Shown piece by piece: positions 21,766 through 34,000 of a DNA stretch of 64,000 nt. Where the stretch lies: contig JAEILZ010000002.1 in assembly GCA_018873225.1 (NCBI GenBank), positions 4,340,001 through 4,404,000 on the forward strand, written 5' to 3'. Position numbers and translations under genes: made by a program. The notes below the pieces were generated by a model. The model made no database searches. It had not been told where the DNA came from and was given only the letters and a program-made list of their open reading frames with translations. Source of the DNA: [Phialemoniopsis] sp. UDSM-2020. Its lineage: Eukaryota > Ascomycota > Sordariomycetes > Thyridiales > Thyridiaceae. Positions within the stretch are counted from its first letter, which is position 1. The number at the start of each line of letters is the position of its first letter.

Positions 21766-22669
21766 TCCTATATGTCGAGGCGTGAGTAGATCCCGAGAGG
21801 ATTATGTAGCAAGCAGCAGCGTTATGGCTTGCTGGTACTCGGTGCGGCCGGATGAAGCTATGAGCGGAGCTACTTCACGACTGGGTGAAAGCAAAGGGAA
21901 TTTCGACTTTATGGCGCCGGTCCTCGTTCACAGAAAGCTTTACGCCATTGCGAATACCCAGAGCAAGCATCGATGCGCCTCTCGTGAATGCAAGGATGAA
22001 GATCCGCATGATATTACTAACCTTCGCGGCTGGTCAGATCTGCGACATGGCCTAAGCACTGCCCCGATCTTTTTAGTGGCGCTTGTGCTTTTTGGGACGA
22101 ATACACGACGAGAAGTGGAGTCAAACCTGGACGATTATCATCAACTATCAGGGCTTCACCTACATTATTCACCTTAACTTTATTGCTTAGTTGTTGAGTC
22201 AGTGGAAGGAGGACTTTTAAATGTCGGACAAAGGCCTATCGGACATCGGACAAGCCAAGCCGCCTTTAGTTGACCCATGGGGATATCTGTATCTAATATC
22301 GCCTCGGTTCAATCTCCAGGTTCCTATCTGGCCATGATGCTGATTTAATCACAGCCTCTTCAACCAAAAGCTGTATCTAGACCTATCCAACATTCCCAAC
22401 CAGACTGACCGCAGGTATGGACGAGGACCGTGCTACTTTGTGTGTTCAAGATCAACGATGTCTTTAGACTTTGCAATAACCTCAAAGACCCCAGCAGGCA
22501 AGTAAGCACTAACTTCAAAAGTTTCATGGTTTGCAAGCGTGTCAGCATGATCTTTACCCCACCACAGCAAACGCAACCCAATTTCACTAGCGGCACAGTT
22601 CTTCACCGGTCCTTCTCCTCCTTGATCAAAGCGTTTGTCTCGTCGAGCGAATATTACGTGCAGTGAAAC
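21766..22669. promoter_or_regulatory. divergent promoter, zinc-cluster regulator / small unknown gene
   Basis: About 0.9 kb with no supportable gene. TGAGTCA, the AP-1/Gcn4-type bZIP site, is at 22195-22201. The section 22100-22660 is clearly more AT-rich than the flanking genes. Nothing else was recognised. Confidence 0.4.
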
Positions 22670-23174
22670 ATGGCTTCTCCGATCCCTGTTGTGCTATTCG
22701 GCCAGACCGCCGAGGTCGGCGCGATGGTGACGAAGCAGTTACAACCCGAGTTCGAAGGTCTGTTTCTCAACCGAACCGCCTCTCATTGCCGCGAGCTGAC
22801 AGTAAGGACAAGTCATCCACTTCATCTACGGCGACTCGTGGCAAGCCGCGTCAGACGCCGAGCTCGCGCCTATCCTGCAGGGCCAGGAGCCCAAGCCGGC
22901 CAACCCCAACGACATCGGCACGCACAACTACACCCGGGCCCCGCGCGCCGTCATCTTCGGCCGGGGCTACTCGGCCGAGCAGGCGCAGCAGGTGCACGAC
23001 CAGCACGCCGGCGTGGCCAAGGAGCCGATCGTCTGGGTGGTCGGTGACCCGTCCAAGAAGCCGACGCTGCCTCTGCCGGCCGACTACGCAGAGCGTCGCG
23101 CACAAGAGGTCAAGGACGTGATCAAGGGGTGGCTGGACCAGGGCGCTACGGAGAGCAAGGTATTGCTTTATTAG
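22670..23174 (+). CDS. conserved hypothetical fungal protein
   Basis: Two exons (22670-22757 and 22813-23174) give 149 residues. The start PIPVVLFGQTAEVGAMVTKQL looks like a first beta-strand and glycine turn of a Rossmann-like fold, and later hydrophobic strands (RAVIFGRGYS, EPIVWVVGDPS) fit an alpha/beta layout. The middle is Pro/Asn-rich (QGQEPKPANPNDIGTHNYTR). It ends in a charged helix (AERRAQEVKDVIKGWLDQG). There is no signal peptide or membrane helix, so it is probably cytosolic. I cannot name a family. It is divergent from the third regulator and convergent with the second transporter, 132 bp apart. Confidence 0.7.
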
Positions 23175-23306
23175 ACTATCCAAAAGCTTTAACTTGGTGT
23201 GTTTTCCCGGCGCGGTCGGGACTTGTCAGTTTCTTACAGGAATAGCCTCCCTTCTAAACGCCAACTGCAGTAGCCAGTCACCATAGAAGTACAGTCCTCT
23301 CCAGTT

Positions 23307-25132
23307 CTAATACAAATATCTGAAGCCTCTGGGGGCATGACCGTGACGCTGGGCAGCAACATCCGTCTCCCCACTGGCATCCACATCATAACCTTCCTCC
23401 CTGTCCAACTTCTTGTTGAGCCTCCAGAGGTACATCCTGAAGAAAGTTGCCACAACGATGGACATGAGCGCTGTGCCTGCGTTGACGCCCATGGCAATGA
23501 GATACCGAGGAGCCGTCGAGGCGGGGTACAGGTAAGGGCCGTAGATACTCGAGCAGTTGGCGCAAGCATTGCACAGGGCCAGGAGCGCCGCACGCTTGGC
23601 CGGAGGGCGGGGCATCGTGTTCGCAGCCCAGGTCAGGCCGATCGTGAAGGCGGTGTAGACTCCGGGAAGCATGATCATCATGGAGAAGTAGCGCGCGGCA
23701 AGGCTGGTCGTGGAGGCGGAGATGATGAACCCGGCAATCGAGATCCAGACAGGAACTGTGAAGTGGAAGTATCGCTCGCCCGTGCGGTCGGCATTGAGGG
23801 CGACACCAAGGGCGACAATGCAGGACAGAAGGTACGGAGGGGCGGTCAGGAGGAGCGTCTCGGTGCGCCCGTAGCCCAGAGTCGACACGACGGAAGGGAA
23901 GTAACTGTTGATTGTTCCCGAGGACACGACGCCAAAGACCAGCGGGATAGTGATGTACGTCTTGGGGTCGCGCAGGCACTGCTTTAGGCCCGTGAAGAGC
24001 GATTCGTGCTCCGAGTCGATCCAGTCGTCCTCGCCGACGTCAGCAAAGAGCCGCCAGGTGGCGAGCTCACGCTCGGCGGGGGAGATCCATTTGGTGTTGA
24101 TGGGAAAGTCGGGGAGGATGAAGAAAACACAGAGGGCGATGGCAACGGTCACGGCTCCTTCGATGATGAAGAGCCATCGCCAGGCCTTCAGACCCATGGC
24201 ACTGAACATGCAAGTTAGTGAATTGCGCACTTGTATCGCTTCTCCTTTTCTTGTTACTTACCCTTCCAGATCGTGCGTGATTCCGGCAGCAATAAGGCCG
24301 GAGAACGCGCCAGAAATCAAGGAACCGCAGTACAGCAAGGCAGTGCGGAAGGCAAGTTCCTTTCGTGTGTACCAAGCAGTTAGGCAGACCATGCATCCAG
24401 GCTTTTAAGTGTCAGTCATTCAGTTATCAGTCAGCTAGGAGAGCCAACTTACGAAGTATGCCGCTTCCACAAAGCCCAATAGGAATCGCGCGGCGAGAAG
24501 CCCTCCAAAGTTGTGAACAGCTCCAGCACACGCACAGAGCACGCCCTGTAGTACATTGCGTCAACAAATGAGTTGTAAGTGGTGTATTCCATGTCTGACA
24601 TACCCATACGGCCATACACGCCGGAAGATATGTGGCCGGCCGGCCAATCTTGTTAAGAATCAGGTTGGAGGGGACCTGCATCAGGATATAGCTTCCTTAG
24701 GCGTCAGTCTACAACCTGGACATTGAGGAAACAATAGGTGGGAAGGTACTTACCCGACAAAGAGAATGCTAACACAAGTCTGGAATTGCGAGTCGGTGAG
24801 CTTCAGATCATCGACAATGCCCGAGATTTTGGCTGCGGCGATGGCATTCCTGTTTGTACATCAGCACATGTTTGTCGCAGAAGGGAATAATCGAATAACA
24901 TGAAGACTCACCGATCGAGGTAGTTCATGATGTACATGAGAATCAAGGGTCCCATCAGCCGTATGTCAAGCTTTCGAACAAGCTTTCGCTTCATCTTCTC
25001 CAGTTCTTCCTCTGGGAGATCGCGCAGGAGGGGAGGCAGCTCCCTTGCTCCCACGACGTCTTGACCTCCTCTCTTCTGGTGAAGGCTCTCGTGGGTGGTC
25101 TCGTTCTTCATGTCGGTGTTGGTCTCGGCCAT
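23307..25132 (-). CDS. MFS transporter, anion:cation symporter (allantoate/nicotinate permease) family
   Basis: Six exons (25132-24912, 24849-24754, 24691-24604, 24545-24453, 24401-24262, 24201-23307) give 510 residues. The ATG at 25132 is chosen because the frame upstream opens only with non-ATG codons. Signatures match the Dal5-like family: KLDIRLMGPLILMYIMNYLDRNAIAAAKISG, QVPSNLILNKIGRP, NFGGLLAARFLLGFVEAAYFPG and WRWLFIIEGAVTVAIALCVF, with a C-terminal ANTMPRPPAKRAALLALCNACANCSSIYGPYLYP stretch seen in plasma-membrane members. It is a second, distinct copy relative to the transporter at 17455. It is divergent from the FAD amine oxidase, so it may import that enzyme's substrate, such as a glycated amino acid (inference). 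Confidence 0.93.
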
Positions 25133-25887
25133 GGTGTCGCGCGAAGGGTCGTCTGCGTGCAAAGGCGAGAGATGGGCTGATTGAATGAGTCGAACACACG
25201 AGGTGTGGACATGACTTTATACACTATCTGAAGAGTTTGCCCAGACAACTCCTGGCTGGGATCTGGCATCAAGACCCCAGGTTCAGACCCCACCGATAAG
25301 GCTTGTCGCACGGGGTAAGGTCTTGCAAGATTCGCAAGACTCGGCCGCTAACGGTGCTGGTCCATGGGGTCGGGGAGCATGCTCTATGGGGTTCTTGGTA
25401 TCGATGGTTCTGCTTCGGCCGCTAAAAATTCAGTACTCATGACCAGCCGCAGACACTTGATTGGCATCACTCTCCTCTCTCTCTCATTTGCGAGCTCCAG
25501 CACGTCCGCCATGTTATGGTCGATCTCAATGGTCGCGGATGATATCAGTAGTCGCCGGACGGCGTCGGTCTCGGCGAGCTCGGCCACTAGTGCTAGTCGC
25601 CGAATCGAGGCCGAAAGCACAACCAATTGTGGGATAGCAACATCACTGATGCGGAGACGCTTCTTCCTGGAGAATTGGGGAAGCTGCTCCGCCGTGTCAT
25701 GATAGACAAGCTTGACAAGTTCAGATAAGGTAGTGATACGACATGGAGGCGCATCCCACCGGCATCGAGAGTTGGCCACGCGCCACCCTCCAGTGCCATT
25801 GTTGATGTTGCCTATCTACAAAAGAGTCGCGCTCATGTCGCCCTACGCGAGTCTCAACCAAGCTCGCGTCTCTCTATCGCCTGCAAA
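25133..25887. promoter_or_regulatory. divergent promoter, transporter / FAD oxidase, with repeated CGGCCGCTAA
   Basis: A 755-bp gap between head-to-head genes. CGGCCGCTAA occurs twice in the same orientation, at 25342-25351 and 25416-25425. A GATAAG motif lies near 25294, and AAGATTCGC at about 25328 is shared with the other transporter's promoter. A 131-codon minus-strand frame (25384-25779) lacks a recognisable domain and is not called. Confidence 0.5.
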
Positions 25888-27256
25888 ATGTCTGAGCTTG
25901 TGAACCCGTCAATCATTGTCGTAGGCGGAGGCGCCTTTGGCACCTCGACGGCCTACCACCTGTCTAAGAGGGGCTACACTCGTGTCAGAGTCTTTGACCG
26001 GTTCGCAGCGCCGTCCAAAGATGCCGCTGCTACCGATCTGAACAAGATTGTACGCTTCGACTACCCGAACCCGCTGTACTCCAAACTCGGGCTGGAGGCA
26101 ATGAAGATCTGGAAAGAGCCTGGCAACCTGCTCTCGGGCATGTTCCGGCCTACGGGCTGGATTATGGCGGCTCACGAGATGACGCAGGACTTTTTGAAGT
26201 CAGCTCACGAGACGAGCCAAAAGGCAGGACACAAAGGGGTCAGGTTTGTCGACGTCAAGGAGATCAAGCGCATGTGGCCAGAATTCACAGGTTCGTTCCC
26301 TGGCTGGACCACCCTCTGGAGTCCAGCTGCGGGATGGGTAAGTTCTCTGGACTGGCAAACACAAGAGACCAACTAGCTAATACCGAAACCAGGTTCCATC
26401 GGGACAGGCACTTCTTCGAATGGCTACCGCAGCCCAAGCCAGTGGCGTCGAATACGTGACAGGAGATCGTGGCTGGGTACAGAAGCTTCTATACGACGAG
26501 AAGGGCACGTGTATCGGTATCCTAAGCAAGAACGGCGAGGCTCACTTTGCCGACGCGGTGGTTCTCTGCACCGGAGCCAACACTGCCGCATTGATCGATG
26601 CCAAGGACGAGATCGTCGCGCGGTCACACTGCGTCGGAGTCATTCAGCTCACACAAGAGGAGGCGGAGAAATACAAAAGCCTACCCATCGTGGACGACTT
26701 TGAGCAGGGCATCCTCTTCCCGCCCGACGAGAACAACCTGTTCAAGTTGTGCAGCTGCCGGTTCATCACAAACTACTACAACTCCAAGGTCAAAGGCGCC
26801 TCGCTGGGCCATTCGCACGAGGACTTTCCCGAGGACGGCGTGCCGCGCCAGATAGAGGAGGAGATGCGCGAGTTCGTGCGCGACCAGATCCCCGAGCTCG
26901 CCGACCGCGAGTGGGTGTCGACGCGCATGTGCTGGGATGGCGACACCAAGGACGTCAACTTCCGCATCTGCCCGTCCCCGACCAACAAGAACCTCTTCAT
27001 TGGCACCGCGGGCTCGGGCCACGGGTTCAAGTTCCTGCCGGTGATTGGCAACTATATCGTAGACATGATGGAGGGCAAGCTCAGTGATGACTACGTAGAC
27101 CTCTGGAAGTGGCGATTCGGTGCGACGCCGCCCAAGACGGGCAAGGAGCCTCACCCTTGGCCGGCTCGCGACTTGGGCGAGCTAGACGGTTGGAGAGGGA
27201 GAAACAAGCGTACATTACGGACTTCGAAGAAGCGGTCTGAAGGAGCGCGATTATGA
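25888..27256 (+). CDS. FAD-dependent amine oxidase, fructosyl amino acid oxidase / sarcosine oxidase family
   Basis: Two exons (25888-26337 and 26393-27256) give 437 residues, the normal length for amadoriases. The dinucleotide motif VVGGGAFGTSTAYHL binds FAD. C330 in TRMCWDGDT sits where monomeric sarcosine oxidase and fructosyl amine oxidases attach FAD covalently. The GSGHGFKFLPVIGNYIVDMMEGK block near the C-terminus is the second cofactor and active-site motif. These enzymes oxidise secondary amines, for example fructosyl amino acids, saccharopine or sarcosine, making hydrogen peroxide. The C-terminus is basic without a clear SKL-type peroxisome signal (it ends GARL, which could be read as a degenerate ARL tripeptide). 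It is divergent from a transporter and next to a regulator, suggesting an inducible three-gene unit. Confidence 0.92.
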
Positions 27257-27713
27257 TCTTGTAGATTCGAGAGTAGATTGCATTGACTAACAGCGTATGA
27301 TTCCGTGAAAAGACAGTTCAACTAAGTCTTCTTGTAAATTGGGCTTGTCAACAACTTAACAGCCCTGGTAATAAAAGTCTTTGATGCGACTCTCACTGGA
27401 ATGGTTATCTTGCTATGTTTCATTATGTACGCCAGAACAGCCCGTGTAAGTCAAGTTGGTGCCATTGTGGTCGACCGCGCACAAGCTGCACTAAACCCCC
27501 GGAATAGTGGAGCGAAGCTGGAAAGTACCGTGTCATGTGTGCCCTATTTGTTCTGCTATCTTGTGAGGGGTTTAGATTTAGCTCTTTGACGTACTTATAT
27601 ATGCGGAGTCGTTCAAACCCCAACCAACACATTTTCCACACTCCACACACACGCTTTGATGAACCGGGGTTCGCTCGGCATCCTCAGATGTTCTTCCCTC
27701 CCTTGCCACGGCC
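27257..27713. promoter_or_regulatory. intergenic, promoter of the fourth zinc-cluster regulator
   Basis: A 457-bp gap with the oxidase 3' flank in its first part. CTTATATATGC at about 27595-27605 is a TATA-like element roughly 115 bp upstream of the start codon. No gene was seen. Confidence 0.4.
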
Positions 27714-30013
27714 ATGTCCACCGGCAAGAGGAGAGCAGTGGCTTGTCAGAGATGTCACCAGAGGAAGGTGAAGTGTTCCAAAGGTTGGACAGAAATTCTC
27801 GACCCCGTAGATTCTGTGGTCACCTAGCTAACCGCCGCCGTTAAAGAGTCGCCCTGCCAGAACTGTTCTGCTGCAGGAACAGCGTGTTTGTACCCGGTCC
27901 GGGACAGGAATGTCTTCATCTCGGAGAACTACCTGAACAGCTTGCAGGCACATGCTGCTCCATCACTCCAGCAGTCCATGGCCACGGCTACCAACACCAC
28001 AAACCATGACCAGTTTGGTATGGTCCAGAGCCCTGATACGGCCATGCACACTCATGTGCAGCCTCCCGCGCCTCCTGCCCGGGCCGCATTGAGACAATCG
28101 TCGACCGCTGCGCCCGTTCTCAAGAATGCCACAGCGGAAGCTTTCGTCTCCGGGCTGAAAAAGCTTGGTGGCTCTCCTACCGCCGCGGACCCGTTTAACA
28201 ACAACATCTGGACCATCTCAGGCTCAGATGCCCAGGACGACGGTTCTCAATATGATTATGTTCCATTGGACTTTGACACGTCTTGTAAGAGCCTTCTGGT
28301 TTCCATGATGTTGTGTGCGGTCTCCCTCGTACTGACGAACAATCGATAGCTTCCAAGGTCACCATCAAGCTGCCCCCTTATCCATACGCCATCCAACTAG
28401 CCAGCCAGTTCGAGACGTTCATCGGCTACGAATACCACTGGTACCTCCGGAACACCTTCAATGCAGGCCTAGAGTCAACTTATAGAAACCCTCATTCGGC
28501 GGAGTCAAGAGACCGCGTCTGGCTCTGCAAGCTGCTGACCGTCTTTGCGCTCGGCGAGTCATACAACAGCTTCAACGCCCCCTCGATCGAAATAGCCGAC
28601 AACGCACGGCACGCTGACCAGCCCGAGCCAGGTGCCGCAGACTCCCGGCCCCAGTCACCACCAGGAGCTGGCTTCTTCGAGCAAGCCCTCGCCCTATTCA
28701 AGATCCCCTCCGAGGAACCGACAGTCGCACATGTCGAAGCCCTCAATCTCATCGTGGGTTCACATCCTTTCCCTTGCTAACATACAAATGCTCACTCTCA
28801 CACGCAGGCCTTCTACTGCTACTCCCTCAACCGCCGCAAGACAGCCTACACCTACTCGGGCCTCGCCGTCCGCCTCGCCTCGTGCCTGACCCTGCACAAG
28901 CCGCCCGCGCCCTGGAAACCGCCCCTCCTCGCCGAGCACCACAAGCGCGTCTGGTGGACGACCTTCCAGGTCGACGCCATGACCTCGGCCGAGGTGGGCC
29001 TGCACCCGACCCTGCGCTACGGCGACGCCGAGCTGCCCTTGCCCTCGGACGAGTCGCTCGCCTCACCCGAGGACCGCGCCGAGTTCCACGACGCGCAGAT
29101 ATTGGCCGCGTACCTCGGCCTGTGCAGCATCCGCAGCGACATCGCCGAGACGGCGGGCCGCCTGCGCGAGGAAGACTTTGCCGACTACGAGCAGGTCGTG
29201 CGGGAGCCGCTGGGCCGGCTCGAGCGCTGGAGGGCCGGGCTGCCGGCCGAGTACTCGTTTGACTTTGCGTTTGGCCTGCCGCCGGCCATGATGGCGCTGC
29301 CTTCAATGAGATCGCTGGCGTCAATTTACCTCCGGTATCATCAGGTGCGTATTTACTCTGCTACTACTGATCTTCTTCAAAAAAATGTGTTGGGGAGGAA
29401 AAGCGGCAAAGCTGATAGATGATCCATGTTGCTAGGGTTACATCATCCTAATCCGCCCCGTCTTCTTCAAGCTTCTCGCCACGGCTCTCGGCAAAGGCGT
29501 GAGTGATGAGTCGTCGGTCGACAACCTCATCGGTCTCAGTAGCCGGTGCTTAGAAGCCGCCAAATGCAACACGAGAATCATGATGGGGCTGTCTAATGCT
29601 GATAGGATAGGTATAGCCTGCAAACTCCTTTCTATATCGAAAGACATGGACAGCTAACGCACCCTATCATTGTAGCAAAATATGGCTTCTGGGAGTCCCT
29701 CCACGTCTTCTCAAGCGTCAACATCTTCTCCCTCGCCCGTCTAGTCTACGCCATCCGGCCCTTCAGCCCGTTCCCGGACCCGGAGGACCTCTCCCTCTAC
29801 TCCTTCGCCAAGGACCTGCTCGTCTCCATGGCCGGGCACGGCAACGCCGCCTCCAGGGGCCACCTCCGACTCATCGAGGAGACGGAGCGCCTGCTCGACG
29901 CCGTCTCGTCGCAGAGCCAGGGGACCGCCGAGGCCATGGTCGGCCTCGAGAACGACATTTTCCAGTGGATCGAGTCGATCGGCGACATGGACAACTTGCA
30001 GTCGGCTTGGTGA
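27714..30013 (+). CDS. Zn2Cys6 transcription factor
   Basis: Six exons (27714-27783, 27847-28284, 28350-28753, 28808-29344, 29436-29610, 29676-30013) give 653 residues. The zinc cluster is C11-X2-C14-X6-C21-X5-C27-X2-C30-X6-C37; its second half is in exon 2, so it is missed if translation is begun there. A disordered Ser/Thr/Pro/Gln region precedes the middle-homology domain (FETFIGYEYHWYLRNTFN, AFYCYSLNRRKTAYTYSGLAVRLASCLTLHK, HHKRVWWTTFQVDAMTSAEVG), and the C-terminus is acidic (ENDIFQWIESIGDMDNLQ). It follows the FAD oxidase on the same strand, 457 bp away, and is the last accessory gene before the core block. A role in controlling the oxidase/transporter pair is inference. Confidence 0.88.
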
Positions 30014-31019
30014 ACAAGGATCTGAGAAGAAACTGAAAAAAAGATGAAATAGGCAAAAAAGAAAAGCGAAAAATTAATTACAGGCAAGGTTCGAAAGGAT
30101 GACCCCTATCAAGAACCCAGAGTTGGCTTTCGTAGGCTCAGGCATCGGGCTAATCACTCATTCTCACCGCTAGGCCATATGGCCTTTGCGCTGCTATTGT
30201 TCGATTCGACCTTATTACTGAATATATAGCTTAGTCTAGGCACTGGGGATACTATTGCCTACCCCCGCCTACAATCTCAGGATTCTTTTAGGCGCTTGAG
30301 TGACCTCTGAATAGATCAAAGTCGTGATGCCCCCAGGCGCCCCACCTGCAGCCTCATCCACTCAGTCCGTCATCCCTTCTGGTCCTTTCATCATTTTCAT
30401 GCAGTCATTCTGTATTTGACAATCGTCGCTTCAGTATCACTCAGCAGGACTAATGTAGCCCCGTAGATCATAAAAATAGAGTTGAAAGCCACACATATTT
30501 GAGAACAAGCCGTGCATGAGCAAGACCCCCGTCAACTAGTCTGGCGGATCAGACCGTGGACTGGCTGATCACGACACTTGTTGAAGACACGGGAAAGCTT
30601 ACTACTAAAGATTTACAGGGGGGCAGTGCTGTGGTCGTGTTCACAAAGCATAGAATAGCATCATCAAGGTAGCACCGAACAAAATGAAGATTAATATGTG
30701 TGTGAGCACAGCACAGTCCAGTGAGCAGAGAAACATCATAATGCCCATGTTTCCGCTTCTGGTGTCGTCGAGATGAGAAATCCCAAGTGCTGATCGCAAT
30801 GACATATGTACACCGTTTAGTATGACTGCCTCCCTTGATTTCCCTATTTCAATAGCAAAACAGACCAAGCCGGCTGGTTCCAAACTCCTCAACCTTGCCG
30901 CCTCCGAGAGAAGGTTCCCAGTTTCTTAGACCAAGGAAAACACGTTTTGGCCATGAGTTTGTTTATTCTGAAGGCCACTCGCGTCCTCCATGCATCAACC
31001 TTTCCTCGATCAGCGCCCT
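30014..31019. other. intergenic spacer at the accessory/core boundary
   Basis: About 1 kb between the 3' ends of the fourth regulator and NUP133. It is less GC-rich than the genes. Frames up to about 90 codons exist (for example 30641-30892 on the minus strand) but show no domain or codon pattern of a real gene. No repeat or tRNA was recognised. Confidence 0.4.
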
Positions 31020-34000
31020 CTAGACACCGACACCGTTCACGCCGTTCACCTCCCCGTTGACACCGTTGACAGCCTGCGCAGCACCGTCCTCGGTCCGCGC
31101 GTCCAGCTCCGCTTGGCACTGCTTCTCGGCAGCCTCGACGACGGTCCGCCACCACTCGTCCAGCCTGCTCTTGTCGATGAAGCGCCTGAGCAACGTATCC
31201 TCAGCCTTCATCGCGTCTCGAAGCTTATTCTGAAACGGATTGTCCATCTCCTCGAAGCGCTGGTCCAGCTCGGCCGTGTACACGCCAAGAGCCTCAGAAG
31301 GCTTTAGCAATGGATAAAAGTCCTTCTCGTCTTGTACGCCTACATTCAGAAGTAAGTCAGTTCGTCGTTCAGTGAAGAGCAAAAGTATAGTAACTTACGG
31401 TTCGCGTAGAGGGCAAAGACGGCCGCGAAGGGTGCCGTGCTACTCACAGCGGCCGTGGTGGACTCGTCGCTTTGAAGTTCTGTATTGTTGATGTGTGCCC
31501 AGTCGTCCCGGGTGAAGCAGCGCCTCCAAATGAGACGCTGGGCCTGCCTGCGCTCCTCGCCAGAGAGGGTGTACTCGGCAACACGCAGGGCAAGGAAGAA
31601 TGGATCGTACTCCACAAGCCTCTCGTCGTCGTCCTTAAGGGTGATGAGAGTCAAGAGGTCGATCAGCGTAAAGGGATCAAGGGCCTCATGCTTGAGCAGC
31701 CGGCCCATACCATCCTCAAAGACCTGGTGCAAGGCCTTCTGCTTTTTCGGTATCCGCCCGCCATGAGTCTCCATAGCGAGGACCAGTTCGGCCGACTCGT
31801 CGACCGCCATGCTGACGGTAGGGAAGACCCAATTGTACACCATATCCTGGATCTTGATCACGCTGAGCTGCTGATCAATCTTGTCCATATCGTCATTTCG
31901 GTTGTTGGTTCCATTTGCACCGTCAGCCACTGATTCAGAGGACTCGGCCAAGAGTGCCAGCTTGCCCAAACTCAGTTCAATCTTCTTGTTCCAGGCTTGC
32001 TGCTCGCGTGTCAGACCGAGGTCGAGGAGGGTCTCGGCAGCGTGCTGGATATCGTTCTCGCGCTCGACGTCGTTGATCCACGAGATCTTTGCTAATTCGG
32101 GCTTCGTCCTCAGGAACTTGGTCGCATAGCAGAACTGATCGCCCGGGAAGTCGAGCACAGCCTTGACGCCTTCGTCGCGAAGCAGAACGTCGTAGACTGC
32201 AAAAGCAAAGTCCTCCTTGTACTTATCAAAGTATTCCGCGATGCGTTTCTCCTTGGCGGTAGCGGTCGTCCGCATCTCGGAGGCTCTGCTAGCTGGCAGC
32301 TCCCTGCTCGTTGCCTTCATGCGCATTGCTCGCACTTCTTCGACCATGAGCTCGGCCAACGCCCGCGTACGCTTGTGCTTCTCGGCAACAGCAATGGATT
32401 CGTCCCACAAACCAAAGTCCTTGAGCCGGTAAGGTTTGGCGTAGCTGTCTTCCTCGTAAATTTCTAAACAGCGTTGGCTGAATTTTGAATGCCTCTCGTC
32501 CTCCTGCAAGGCGCCCCAACGGCTCTGTTCCTGCAGAGAGATGAGATACTGGTCCACGAGCTTCGGCATGTCCTCCCTGATTGACTCTATCAAACCCGGA
32601 TCCGGTGAGCCAGCTGAAGCTTGAGGAGGGTAGTACTGGTCAAGCCAGGTGCAACAGAGCTCTAGGAGGCGCTTCTCGTTGTTGATGATGAACGAGGTCG
32701 ATGTCCATGGCTCGGTCAGCCCGCTGTAGTCAGCCACAAGAATGCCGTTTTCCATCTTCTCGTCGCCCAAGCCGTAGAACTGTAGCTTTGTCTTGCGGTA
32801 CTCCAACGCGCCGTGCAGAGCGTGGTAGTTGATCTGCACAGCCTCGAACAAGAGCCTCGTGATGCCCCGGTCATCAAGTAAGTGATCTCGGTAGACATAC
32901 TTGATGACTTCGTACGCCCAGGCAACAAAGATTTCTAATCGCCAGACATCGTTGATGAAGAAGTGCCGCACACGATCCACCTCGCCCTTAGCCTTATTGG
33001 GGTTCTTCTTTTCGTCCTCGTGAATGTACTCGACAATCTCCGAAACCATGCTCTTGCGCTCGTCGCCCTTAGCATCAGCGCGGTCGGCCAGGAATTGCTC
33101 GTGCTGTAACCATATCCTGGTTGCGCTAGTCATCTTCTCGGCGTTCCAAAGTAGCGACCATCTGGTCTGCCGATCAAGATCGACCTTGAGGGCGTTGAGG
33201 TGAGACATCAGTCTCTCGAGAAGGTTCGTCCGAGTCCGTAGGTTCTGTTCGAGTGAAGCAGGCAGGCTTGCTATATAGGGTGTCTGCGAGCTGAGGATCT
33301 CATGGCTCAGTTGCAGGGCGGCCTCTCCGATCTCCTTGCTCGAAAATTGTGTTTCTCTTTGCCCCTCGAATACGAGAGGGTTGTCGCTCTTGATTCCAAA
33401 GAAGACGGCCTGCTCAAGCTTGCTTTTGGCGGTCACTTTGGGCGGCTTCTCACTCGCAAAGCGATCGATATCGGTTGTGGCGACGCGAACAATGCCGACC
33501 CCACGAACCATGAGCACCGCAGTAGGGTTCTTCGTCTTGTGTCGGTGAGGCCGCGGCCCCTCGATATCTTTCTCGGCGCCCTGGGCTTCTTCGATGCCGG
33601 AGCCCACAATCTCTAGGTTGTCGTCGTTACGAAGATCGACGACATCTTCAAAGGTAGCGGGGAAGACGTGGACATCCTCTTGCAGTTGCGAGTCGGGCGT
33701 ATCGGGGGGCGTCGCGAGAGAGGCAATGACGACTGCGCGGTTGAACACGAGGTAGGCCACGAGGGCAGGCTTAGGGAGGTATAGGCGAGGTCGGTGGAAG
33801 GCTTGCTTATCGACGGGAGCAGAATAAGAGGTGATTGGCCGGATCATGCCGACAGAAACCTCATCGCGCGACATGATAACCTCGACGAGGGCGTAGGCTG
33901 GCCGCTTCGACGTGAAGGATACAAGAACGAGGATTTGCAATGCGGATTCGTCTTCGAGCTCGACGTAGTTGCTGAGGCGCGTGGCGTCCAGGTATTTCCT

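Noticed and set aside
25384..25779. 131-codon minus-strand frame between transporter and FAD oxidase
   Set aside because: Lies wholly in the shared promoter and covers the CGGCCGCTAA repeats; no family motif.
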